The notes under the pieces: generated by a model
Databases searched by the model: none
Seen by the model: the letters and a program-made list of their open reading frames with translations, nothing else
Told to the model about the DNA's origin: nothing
From: a virus
Reading direction: 5' to 3' (one strand)
Virus record (IMG/VR): IMGVR_UViG_3300048126_000013
Span: 1 to 37,834 of that record
Length of the DNA stretch: 37,834 nucleotides
Program-made: the position numbers and the translations under genes
Part shown: positions 23,083-29,225 of the stretch, piece after piece
Numbering within the stretch: position 1 is the stretch's first letter
Layout of the letters: every line of letters begins with the position of its first letter

Positions 23083-23663
23083 ATTGTTAACTCCACTTTT
23101 CTTTTGTTGTGCGCTTCTACAACAGCATTGTATTGCGGTTCTGTTATATCTGCGCTGTTTAATAAATTTTTATACCGCTTTTCATTAGCTATAAATTTGT
23201 CTGTGTTGCAATCTTCATAAAATGTAATAGCAGCATCTACCCTAGCTTCTGTGTCTAGGTTCATTATTTTTTTTGGCATAGCTTCTTCTAATTCATCTGC
23301 TTCTGCTTGACTGTAAACGTGACCATGCAATCCTATTAGTTTTAATATTACCCTGTCTTTGGCACGTTTCTCTGCCATAGCAAATGGGTAGTTGTTTTTG
23401 TTGTTGTAAGGTGTAGCTTCGCCAATAGACCATTCAGTGTTGTCACCCATATGACCAGTAACACACATAATCGCGTGTTTTTTACCTGCGTCACTTTCGA
23501 TCATAACTGGCGCATCAAATACAATATTATTTACGGCAGCAATTCTTTCACAAGCTTTATGTAATAGAACAGGTGTGCCGTGAACATCCCATGTGGCTTC
23601 TTCTTGCGTCATGTCTATTGTCTTTAGTGTTTCTAATAATTTTTTTGGTAGTGCTTTAGGCAT
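23079..23663 (-). CDS. Single-strand annealing recombinase, ERF/Rad52-like
   Basis: A 194-residue protein. ATG 23663 follows AAGGAGAAGGAAG; longer readings would run through the upstream gene. Key parts are WDVHGTPVLLHKACERIAAV, then EWSIGEATPYNNKNNYPFAM and EKRAKDRVILKLIGLHGHVY, a signature of phage annealing proteins, followed by a charged C-terminal tail. Such proteins pair complementary single strands, here beside SSB and with RusA and nucleases nearby. The precise subfamily (ERF, Sak or similar) is uncertain. Confidence 0.65.
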   Translation of the reverse strand: MPKALPKKLLETLKTIDMTQEEATWDVHGTPVLLHKACERIAAVNNIVFDAPVMIESDAGKKHAIMCVTGHMGDNTEWSIGEATPYNNKNNYPFAMAEKRAKDRVILKLIGLHGHVYSQAEADELEEAMPKKIMNLDTEARVDAAITFYEDCNTDKFIANEKRYKNLLNSADITEPQYNAVVEAHNKRKVELTI

Positions 23664-23886
23664 CTTCCTTCTCCTTAAATAATCCGTATGGTGCTTTAAG
23701 ACCTGCAAAAGATCCATGCTTTTCGTATGCTTCAAAAGCACTGTCGATTGCGTCATCTAATATTTTGTGTGCTTCAGCAGGAAACATAGGCGCACCAGTG
23801 TCTAGTGCTTTCATTGTGTAATCATTAATTGCAGTTGCTATAAAAAGTTTAAGCGTAACCTGCGGTGGTCTTTTCTGTTCTGACAT
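23656..23886 (-). CDS. First leftward early gene, unknown function
   Basis: A 76-residue protein. I start it at ATG 23886 after AAGGAT; a reading to 23946 would cross the promoter region. It contains VTLKLFIATAINDYTMKALD and AHKILDDAIDSAFEAYEKHG, so it is mainly helical. Its 3' end overlaps the annealing-protein gene by eight bases. It may be a partner of that recombinase; no family is recognised. Confidence 0.55.
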   Translation of the reverse strand: MSEQKRPPQVTLKLFIATAINDYTMKALDTGAPMFPAEAHKILDDAIDSAFEAYEKHGSFAGLKAPYGLFKEKEDA

Positions 23887-23914
23887 TTTTTTATCCTTTT
23901 TTCCAAAATGTATC

Positions 23915-23946
23915 TTGCATCTACCATAAATGTAGCGTAGACACAA
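23915..23946. promoter_or_regulatory. Superimposed divergent promoters, putative genetic switch
   Basis: Plus strand: TTGCAT (23915-23920), 17 bases, TAGACA (23938-23943), towards the HTH gene. Minus strand: TTGTGT (23941-23946), 17 bases, TAGATG (23918-23923), towards the recombination genes. The two promoters occupy the same DNA, so polymerase can fire only one way at a time. The segment is an imperfect dyad (TTGCATCTAC and GTAGACACAA, 8 of 10), a likely operator. A TGTATC half-site lies at 23909. Confidence 0.55.
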
Positions 23947-23977
23947 CCCTAATTACGCAAATAAAGGAAAAAAATTT

Positions 23978-24157
23978 ATGGAAACAATGCTGACACTAAA
24001 AGATGTGCAGGCTTTATTGAAAGATGAACGCCCTGCAGATGTATGCAGTAAGACAGGCTTATCGCGTCACACTGTATATAGGATTAGAGATGGAGAATTT
24101 GATGATGTTAAATATACGACAGTAAAAGCTTTGTCAGATTACTTTAAATATGATTAA
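23978..24157 (+). CDS. Small HTH regulator, Cro/CI-like
   Basis: A 59-residue protein with AAAGGA about ten bases before the ATG. Residues 8-40 form a helix-turn-helix (VQALLKDERPADVCSKTGLS, then RHTVYRIRDGEF), and the protein ends with KYTTVKALSDYFKY as in many lambda-Cro-like regulators. It lacks a dimerisation or cleavage domain, so it is Cro-sized. It sits beside the divergent promoters and upstream of the replication gene. It is a candidate ligand for the dyads at 19923, 20861 and 23915. Confidence 0.75.
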   Translation: METMLTLKDVQALLKDERPADVCSKTGLSRHTVYRIRDGEFDDVKYTTVKALSDYFKYD

Positions 24158-24164
24158 ATAAAAA

Positions 24165-24188
24165 GACCCCCTACCGAAGCAGAGGGTC
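24165..24188 (+). other. Stem-loop in the leader of the replication gene
   Basis: GACCC at 24165-24169 pairs with GGGTC at 24184-24188, with inner CT/AG pairs (24171-24172 and 24181-24182) around an 8-base loop. No U-tract follows. It lies 8 bases after the HTH gene and about 50 bases before the initiator start (AAAGGA, then ATG 24239). A role in transcript stability or attenuation is possible. Confidence 0.4.
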
Positions 24189-24238
24189 AGTCTAAAGAGA
24201 AGTGAAACAACCAAAGACCACAACAGAAAGGATGCCTC

Positions 24239-24922
24239 ATGTCGCATTATATGACAGCATTAGCTATGAAGCAAACTAATTTAAAGCCTGCCACTAAAAT
24301 AGTTTTATATTGGATTGCAGACCACCATAACGGAGAAACAGGTGAATGTTTCCCAAGCATTAATCGCCTTGCAAATTTATGTGAGATGTCAAGACGATCT
24401 GTAGAAACACATATAGTTACTTTAGAACAAGCAGGTTTATTAGAAAGAAAAGCACAATACAGGGAAACAGGCGGTAAAACAACTAATAGCTACATATTAG
24501 AACTTACTGGAACTCCTTGGAACTCAGACGATGCGCAAAATCTGCGTATGGGTGGCGCAAAATCTGCGCATGGGGATACGCAAAATCTGCGTATGAATAA
24601 CCTTGTAATAAATAACCTTGGAAATAAACCTAATAATATAGATGAATTATTTGATGAATTTTGGAGTTACTATCCAAGAAAGTTAAATAAGATGGCAGCT
24701 AAACAATCTTTTATCACAGCATTAAGTAAAGCTGAGGCTGATGTTATCTTAGATGGTATTAAAGCCTACGCAGATAGTATTAAAGATTTTTGTAATCAGG
24801 ATATGAAGTTTGTTCCACATGCTAGAACTTGGTTAAGACAAGAACGGTGGACAAATGAAATAGAATTAGCGACAGTTAATATTCAAGACAAAGTTTTGCA
24901 GGAGATGATGAATGAGAAATGA
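24239..24922 (+). CDS. Replication initiator, O-like, with HTH_36-type domain
   Basis: A 227-residue protein. Residues about 18-75 form a winged HTH of the HTH_36 kind (ATKIVLYWIADHHNGETGEC, then LCEMSRRSVETHIVTLEQAG). Residues 99-130 are a linker encoded by the iteron and A+T-rich DNA. The C-terminal domain (FDEFWSYYPRKLNKMAAKQS, then PHARTWLRQERW) is common in phage replisome-organiser proteins. By analogy with lambda O, the HTH would bind the iterons in its own gene and the C-terminus would recruit the helicase loader. It overlaps the next gene by 11 bases. Confidence 0.75.
   Translation: MSHYMTALAMKQTNLKPATKIVLYWIADHHNGETGECFPSINRLANLCEMSRRSVETHIVTLEQAGLLERKAQYRETGGKTTNSYILELTGTPWNSDDAQNLRMGGAKSAHGDTQNLRMNNLVINNLGNKPNNIDELFDEFWSYYPRKLNKMAAKQSFITALSKAEADVILDGIKAYADSIKDFCNQDMKFVPHARTWLRQERWTNEIELATVNIQDKVLQEMMNEK
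24534..24595 (+). repeat. Three origin iterons inside the initiator gene
   Basis: Three direct copies of CGCAAAATCTGCGYATG lie at 24534-24550, 24556-24572 and 24579-24595, with periods of 22 and 23 bases (about two helical turns). Each copy contains the dyad CGCA-AAATC-TGCG. The middle copy is in a different reading frame from the outer two, so selection acts on DNA, not on a peptide repeat. This is the lambda-ori arrangement. Confidence 0.85.
24596..24675 (+). other. A+T-rich putative DNA-unwinding element
   Basis: Directly after the iterons comes a strongly A+T-rich stretch with direct repeats AATAACCTTG at 24596-24605 and 24611-24620 and a partial copy at 24623. In lambda the unwinding region likewise follows the iterons on the same side. 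It encodes an Asn-rich protein linker, which allows this base composition. Confidence 0.6.
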
Positions 24923-25376
24923 AGAATTAAAAGAAATGTTTCTATCAATGATAGGACGTTTAAATGCGCCTAGAGCAATTACAAACAACAGTGAGGGTAT
25001 GAAAAGAGAAGCCGAAATACTTACAAATGTTATTATCAAGAACGCTCCCACAAGAGGATATAAAGATTGGTTTAATGATTTCGAAGAGGCACTGCTAGGA
25101 AATTTAGAAACTAGAACATGGCCTACAATCAAAGAAATGCACAGGGCAGCAAAACAAATATCAACAAGGCGTCCTGAGTTTCGTGATTTAACAGGCGATA
25201 ACAAATATACTCCTGATCCATTTAAAATAAACGCAGGAAGAATTAAACGTGGCGAACCAGTAGATGAGCATTATATAAACGGAACTGAAGCGCAGAAGCT
25301 TCTGAACAAGGGGTTAGTTACTGAGGCAGACATACAGCCTTACAAAGAAGCGTTGACAGCTATTAATAATTATTAA
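24912..25376 (+). CDS. Putative replication partner protein (P-like position)
   Basis: A 154-residue protein starting inside the end of the initiator gene, so translation is coupled. The N-terminal half is helical with Trp-containing turns (PTRGYKDWFNDFEEALLGNL, ETRTWPTIKEMHRAAKQI), which loosely recalls lambda P-type helicase loaders. The rest is charged. No ATPase motif is present, so it is not DnaC-like. The role as helicase loader or recruiter is inferred from the O-P gene order. Confidence 0.5.
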   Translation: MRNEELKEMFLSMIGRLNAPRAITNNSEGMKREAEILTNVIIKNAPTRGYKDWFNDFEEALLGNLETRTWPTIKEMHRAAKQISTRRPEFRDLTGDNKYTPDPFKINAGRIKRGEPVDEHYINGTEAQKLLNKGLVTEADIQPYKEALTAINNY

Positions 25377-25393
25377 AAGATGATACAATGTCA

Positions 25394-25421
25394 CTCAGGG
25401 CGTGTTATAAACCTCCCTGAG
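25394..25421 (+). other. Stem-loop downstream of the replication genes
   Basis: CTCAGGG (25394-25400) pairs perfectly with CCCTGAG (25415-25421) around a 14-base loop. It precedes the strong terminator by 13 bases and may pause polymerase or protect the replication transcript from 3' decay. Confidence 0.55.
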
Positions 25422-25434
25422 ATACGCCTTAACT

Positions 25435-25485
25435 GCCCTTCGAAGCGTTTCCTTTTTTCCATAAAACTTCGGGGGGCTTTTTTTT
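25435..25485 (+). terminator. Intrinsic terminator of the replication transcript
   Basis: GCCC, CGAAG and TTT (25435-25450) pair with AAA, CTTCG and GGGC (up to 25477) with two small internal loops. An uninterrupted run of eight T at 25478-25485 follows. It separates the regulator/replication unit from the late operon. It is the clearest terminator in the window. Confidence 0.85.
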
Positions 25486-25536
25486 GTAATCTTTTTAGGT
25501 TATATTATATGAAGTATAGACGCACCCTGTAAGGAC
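25484..25536 (+). promoter_or_regulatory. Candidate late-operon promoter and ribosome site
   Basis: TTGTAA (25484-25489) is followed after 16 bases by TATATG, inside a very A+T-rich stretch with alternative -10 boxes (TATAGA at 25515). AAGGAC at 25531-25536 serves the terminase small subunit start at 25543. Being the only gap before about 30 kb of co-directional genes, it is the natural place for the late promoter. Confidence 0.4.
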
Positions 25537-25542
25537 GGACAT

Positions 25543-25881
25543 ATGAGTACAAAAGAAGAACAAATATCTAAAGTAGAAGGATCTGGTAGAAAAAAAGGAA
25601 CAGGTAATAAAGTTCCAAGACTACTGAAAGATGCTATATTAGAAGCAGCAGATAGAGCAGGACAGAATATTGTCTTAGCAAGATACGATGATCCTGATAA
25701 AGCTGATCCTAGATTTGTAGAAGAAGCCAAGAAAGAAGGTATGGTTTCTTACTTAGAACATCAGGCTATAGAAAATCCACAATCATTTATGTCTCTTATG
25801 GGTAAAGTATTACCTATGCAGGTCAAAGCAGAAGTTGATGGTGGCTTAGAGCATGTGGTTAAATTAAAATGGAAGATGTAA
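25543..25881 (+). CDS. Terminase small subunit-like protein
   Basis: A 112-residue protein. A basic start (GSGRKKGTGNKVPRLLKDAI) leads into a helical domain and YLEHQAIENPQSFMSLMGKV followed by LPMQVKAEV. This resembles small phage proteins annotated as TerS or TerS-like in podoviruses. It overlaps the large-subunit gene by 13 bases. It would recognise the packaging site and regulate the large subunit. Confidence 0.65.
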   Translation: MSTKEEQISKVEGSGRKKGTGNKVPRLLKDAILEAADRAGQNIVLARYDDPDKADPRFVEEAKKEGMVSYLEHQAIENPQSFMSLMGKVLPMQVKAEVDGGLEHVVKLKWKM

Positions 25882-27134
25882 TAGAGATTGATTACAAGCC
25901 GCGCAAACAAGCAAAAAACTTTCACAACAGGACGGAACGGTTTGCTATTATTGTTGCGCACAGAAGGTTTGGTAAAACAGTAGCGGCAATAAATGATTTA
26001 ATTAGGTCATGTTTTTCAGTGGAGAAAGAAAGTGTAAGAGTAGCGTACATTGCTCCATATCTTTCACAAGCAAAAGCTGTAGCTTGGGATTATGCACTAG
26101 AGTACACTCAAGACATTCCTAATAGAAAAATTAACAACAGCGAATTAAGGATAGACTTTAGTAATGGAAGCAGATTTCGCGTCTATGGCGCAGATAATTA
26201 TAATGCTATGCGCGGTTTATATTTTGATAGCATAGTTTGTGATGAGATGGCAGACTTTCCTGCTTCAGCTTGGCCTACAGTGTTGCGGCCTGCAATATCA
26301 GACAGACATGGAAGTTGCACATTTATTAGTACGCCCAAAGGTAAAAACGAATTTTGGGAATTGTGGCATGATGCGCAAGACAATCCTAATTGGTTTACCG
26401 CAATGCACAAAGCTTCTGAAACCAACATATTAGACAAAGAAGAATTAAAAGAAGCTAAACGCACAATGGGTGAAGATCGTTATGAACAAGAATTTGAGTG
26501 TTCGTTCGAAGCAGCAATACAGGGCGCTTATTACGCAGTAGAAATGAAAAACGCCACCAATGAGGATAGGGTTACTAATGTTCCTTATGATCCTGCAATG
26601 TCAGTAATTACTGCTTGGGATTTGGGAATAGGTGACAGCACATCTATTTGGTTTTGTCAGTTTTTAGGCGGTGGTGAAGTCAGAGTTATTGATTATTATG
26701 AAAATAGTGGCGTAGGTTTAGATCATTATGCAAAGGTTTTGCTGAGTAAAGAATACCATTACGAACAACACATTCTACCGCATGATGTACAGGTAAAAGA
26801 ACTTGGCACAGGCAAAAGTAGGTTAGAAGTGTTAGATGCTCTTGGCATACGAAACATAGAGATAGCGCCAAAGCTTTCAATAGAAGATGGCATACAAGCA
26901 GCAAGAACAATGATAGCTAGATGCTATTTTGATGAAACTAAATGCAATCGTGGCATTGAGGCATTACGTCAATATCGTAGAGATTTTGATGAAAAAAACA
27001 AAACATGGCGTGGCAGACCGTTGCATGATTGGACTTCACATGGTGCTGACGCTTGGCGATATATGGCTGTAGGTTATCGTCCGTTACAAAGTTGGGGTGA
27101 ACCTATAAGAAGGAATTTGCGTGGCATTGCATAA
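25869..27134 (+). CDS. Terminase large subunit (packaging ATPase and nuclease)
   Basis: A 421-residue motor protein. Walker A AHRRFGKT lies at 30-37, Walker B DSIVCDE at 120-126, and the coupling motif FISTPKGKN about 30 residues later. The RNase H-like nuclease domain begins with AWDLGIGDST (D251), and its last acidic motif is the HGADAWRYM segment near residue 395. It pumps DNA into the procapsid through the portal and cuts the concatemer. It is compact compared with the usual 450-600 residues but keeps both domains. It is the second gene of the late operon. Confidence 0.92.
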   Translation: MEDVIEIDYKPRKQAKNFHNRTERFAIIVAHRRFGKTVAAINDLIRSCFSVEKESVRVAYIAPYLSQAKAVAWDYALEYTQDIPNRKINNSELRIDFSNGSRFRVYGADNYNAMRGLYFDSIVCDEMADFPASAWPTVLRPAISDRHGSCTFISTPKGKNEFWELWHDAQDNPNWFTAMHKASETNILDKEELKEAKRTMGEDRYEQEFECSFEAAIQGAYYAVEMKNATNEDRVTNVPYDPAMSVITAWDLGIGDSTSIWFCQFLGGGEVRVIDYYENSGVGLDHYAKVLLSKEYHYEQHILPHDVQVKELGTGKSRLEVLDALGIRNIEIAPKLSIEDGIQAARTMIARCYFDETKCNRGIEALRQYRRDFDEKNKTWRGRPLHDWTSHGADAWRYMAVGYRPLQSWGEPIRRNLRGIA

Positions 27135-27168
27135 TGTGTTAGTCTCAAATTAATTTTAGGAGATGCGC

Positions 27169-27345
27169 ATGGCAAAACGTGGATTATATTCTAATATTCA
27201 AGCAAAACGTAAGCGCATAAAGGCGCAGAAAAAAGCAGGGAAAACGCCAGAGAGAATGAGAGCAAAAGGCGCAAAGGGTGCGCCAACAGAAAAAGCTTTT
27301 AGAGACAGCAAAAAAACAGCTAAAAAACCAAAAAGGAAAAAGTAA
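27169..27345 (+). CDS. Small very basic protein
   Basis: A 58-residue protein with about one third Lys/Arg. ATG 27169 is six bases after AGGAG; the ATG at 27163 touches the ribosome site and is less likely. It reads KRGLYSNIQAKRKRIKAQKK and later APTEKAFRDSKKT. I have the impression of similar proteins near terminase genes in other marine podoviruses. DNA or RNA binding is plausible, possibly inside the capsid. The function is unknown. Confidence 0.6.
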   Translation: MAKRGLYSNIQAKRKRIKAQKKAGKTPERMRAKGAKGAPTEKAFRDSKKTAKKPKRKK

Positions 27346-27386
27346 TGCACAAATACGGTAAGAAAAAAGGCGGTAAAAAGAAGTAA
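27345..27386 (+). CDS. 13-residue Lys/Gly micropeptide gene
   Basis: A tiny reading frame encoding MHKYGKKKGGKKK. Its ATG overlaps the upstream stop as TAATG, AAGGA lies eight bases before it, and the next gene starts immediately after its stop. Coupling at both ends and the strong ribosome site argue for translation. It may neutralise DNA charge or simply relay ribosomes to the next gene. Confidence 0.4.
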   Translation: MHKYGKKKGGKKK

Positions 27387-28112
27387 ATGGCTTATACTTT
27401 TAAGGGTGGCAAACTGACAAAAGTAAAAGAAAAAGAACGTCAAGCTGCATACAGCCCATCTAGTTCACAATCTGAGGCTGTTCGTTCTGCTGGTGGGGGC
27501 AAAGGTTCTGGTAAAAATATGGAATTTTCAGATAGCGGCCCAAGCGATGATCAACGTAAAAGAATATTGGCAAGTCAAAATGATAAAAGTTTTGGCTATT
27601 TTGATATGAATACAGGGAACTATGTTCCTGCTCACATTGATGCGATAGATGGTGGCGGCGTGAACACATCAGGAGATACATTTAAGGGCGCAGGATTGTA
27701 TAGCGGCTTGTTAAATTTAGCAGGCGTAGCACCATATGGTTACAACAGGCCAAGAACTTATGCACAGGCAGGTATGGAAAACAGACCGTCAGGCGTGAGT
27801 GCTATGGTTGCTAATAACAACGTAAGTAATACCCCTCAACAAAACGTAGTAGTAAATGAATTGCCACCTTTAGATCCAAGTGATGCTGACAGGGCAAAAT
27901 TTGACAGGACTAGATCGTTTCCAAATGTAAACAGCCCTTTATCTTCAGAACCGTTAAATAATCAACAGATAAAAGACATGGTTAATCCATTTATAGAAGG
28001 TTTGTTGCAGCAAGAACTAAGGCCAGAAATGGTAGATCCTATGCAAATGATAGCAATGTTGCGTGATCAGGAGATGCGCCGCAGAAATCAACCACCAACT
28101 TTATTAAGCTAA
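27387..28112 (+). CDS. Low-complexity late protein, unknown function
   Basis: A 241-residue protein with a basic N-terminus (FKGGKLTKVKEKERQAAYSP), a Gly/Ser-rich disordered stretch, a short ordered part near residues 65-125 (FGYFDMNTGNYVPAHIDAID), then a Pro/Asn-rich linker. A helical C-terminus (NPFIEGLLQQELRPEMVDPM) ends it. Disorder plus a helical tail suggests a virion-internal or assembly protein. It starts directly after the micropeptide stop. No family is recognised. Confidence 0.45.
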   Translation: MAYTFKGGKLTKVKEKERQAAYSPSSSQSEAVRSAGGGKGSGKNMEFSDSGPSDDQRKRILASQNDKSFGYFDMNTGNYVPAHIDAIDGGGVNTSGDTFKGAGLYSGLLNLAGVAPYGYNRPRTYAQAGMENRPSGVSAMVANNNVSNTPQQNVVVNELPPLDPSDADRAKFDRTRSFPNVNSPLSSEPLNNQQIKDMVNPFIEGLLQQELRPEMVDPMQMIAMLRDQEMRRRNQPPTLLS

Positions 28113-28113
28113 T

Positions 28114-28380
28114 ATGGCTAAGAAGAAAGATAGTCGTTTAGAACGTGCAGGAGTTAGCGGCTACAACAAGCCAAAGCGAACACCTAATCACAAAACTAAA
28201 TCACATGTCGTTGTTGCTAAAGAAGGTGACAAAGTAAAAACTATTAGGTTCGGTCAACAGGGCAAGACAGGCGATAAAAAGATGACTAAACGTGCTAAAT
28301 CCTTTAAAGCAAGGCATGCAAAGAATATTTCCAAGGGTAAAATGTCTGCAGCATTTTGGGCGAATAAAGTAAAATGGTAA
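28114..28380 (+). CDS. Small basic protein of a marine-phage type, unknown function
   Basis: An 88-residue basic protein: RAGVSGYNKPKRTPNHKTKS, then VKTIRFGQQGKTGDKKM and the conserved-looking end KARHAKNISKGKMSAAFWAN. Proteins of this pattern are frequent in marine podovirus and myovirus genomes near structural genes, but I know of no assigned role. Basic charge suggests nucleic-acid contact in the head. Its stop overlaps the next start as TAATG. Confidence 0.65.
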   Translation: MAKKKDSRLERAGVSGYNKPKRTPNHKTKSHVVVAKEGDKVKTIRFGQQGKTGDKKMTKRAKSFKARHAKNISKGKMSAAFWANKVKW

Positions 28381-29225
28381 TGGGTTTGTTAAATCGTTTA
28401 AAGGCTCCTGTAAAAAATCGCGGAGATGAGATTTTAGGTTTGCTTAACGCAGGTAAAGCTGATCAGGTTACAGATCAAATGCTTGATATGGGTGATGATG
28501 TAGCCAATACGCAGTTAAATATGTATTTATCACAAAACTATGATTTGCCTATGGATGCTGCAAGTAGAAGTGAAAGAGCAGAAGCAATGGGCTTTACTCC
28601 TGCCTATCATGGCACGATAGACGATATTAAAGCAGTCGATCCTTCTAAGTTAGGGAAGAGACAAAATCTTTACGGTCAAGGTTTTTACACAACGACAAAC
28701 CCTAATAGAGCAAGACGGTATGCTCAAAGCAGAACTGAAGATGATATTGTTGAAGGTTCAAACATTTTGCCTGTATCTGTTAGATCAGATAATCCCTTTG
28801 ATGCTTCCAAGCGAACTGGAAAAGAAAACGCTAAAAAGATAGGGCAAGCTTTTGAAGGTGAAGGATCAGAATTTAATGTCGCAATAATTAGTGATGGTGA
28901 TCAAGTTATTATAGAGCATAAGAAAAATCCAAAAATACATGTATATATTGACAGCTATCAAGATGGCATAGTTACACTTGCAAAGCTTAGAGAAACTTTT
29001 GGTAACGATAATATGACAGAAATATTAGAGGGCGCAGGATTTACAGGCGCTAAAGTTCCAGAAGCATCAGGCAAAATGACAGAAATAAGTTACAATCCAG
29101 AAGATGTTAGATCACGTTTTGCACGTTTTGATCCCAGATTGTCTAATCTTAGAAACCTTACAGCGTCAGGCGCAGGCGGTTTATTAACCATACCATTTAT
29201 GGAGGAAGATAATCGTGGCAACTGA
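28380..29225 (+). CDS. ADP-ribosyltransferase-like (ART) polyvalent-type protein
   Basis: A 281-residue protein; an ATG two codons upstream is equally possible. After a helical N-terminus comes AYHGTIDDIKAVD with H77, then LYGQGFYTTTNPNRARRYAQ with Y103, and ILPVSVRSDNPFDA. These are the first two strands of the H-Y-[E/Q] ART fold found in phage polyvalent proteins. The end SYNPEDVRSRFARFDPRLSN is the usual C-terminal mark of that group. A third catalytic Glu is not certain. Such domains probably modify host proteins after being ejected with phage DNA. The last 11 bases overlap the 1090-residue gene. Confidence 0.65.
   Translation: MGLLNRLKAPVKNRGDEILGLLNAGKADQVTDQMLDMGDDVANTQLNMYLSQNYDLPMDAASRSERAEAMGFTPAYHGTIDDIKAVDPSKLGKRQNLYGQGFYTTTNPNRARRYAQSRTEDDIVEGSNILPVSVRSDNPFDASKRTGKENAKKIGQAFEGEGSEFNVAIISDGDQVIIEHKKNPKIHVYIDSYQDGIVTLAKLRETFGNDNMTEILEGAGFTGAKVPEASGKMTEISYNPEDVRSRFARFDPRLSNLRNLTASGAGGLLTIPFMEEDNRGN

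Noticed and set aside
23664-23756. Longer start for the annealing protein at 23756
   Set aside because: It would read through the end of the upstream gene in another frame, while ATG 23663 has an excellent ribosome site.
24165-24188. Intrinsic terminator between the HTH gene and the initiator gene
   Set aside because: The stem is short and interrupted and no U-tract follows; termination here would also cut off the replication genes.
24534-24595. Peptide repeat (QNLRM) in the initiator protein
   Set aside because: The middle copy is read in another frame (KSAHG), so the repeat exists at DNA level and is better explained as iterons.
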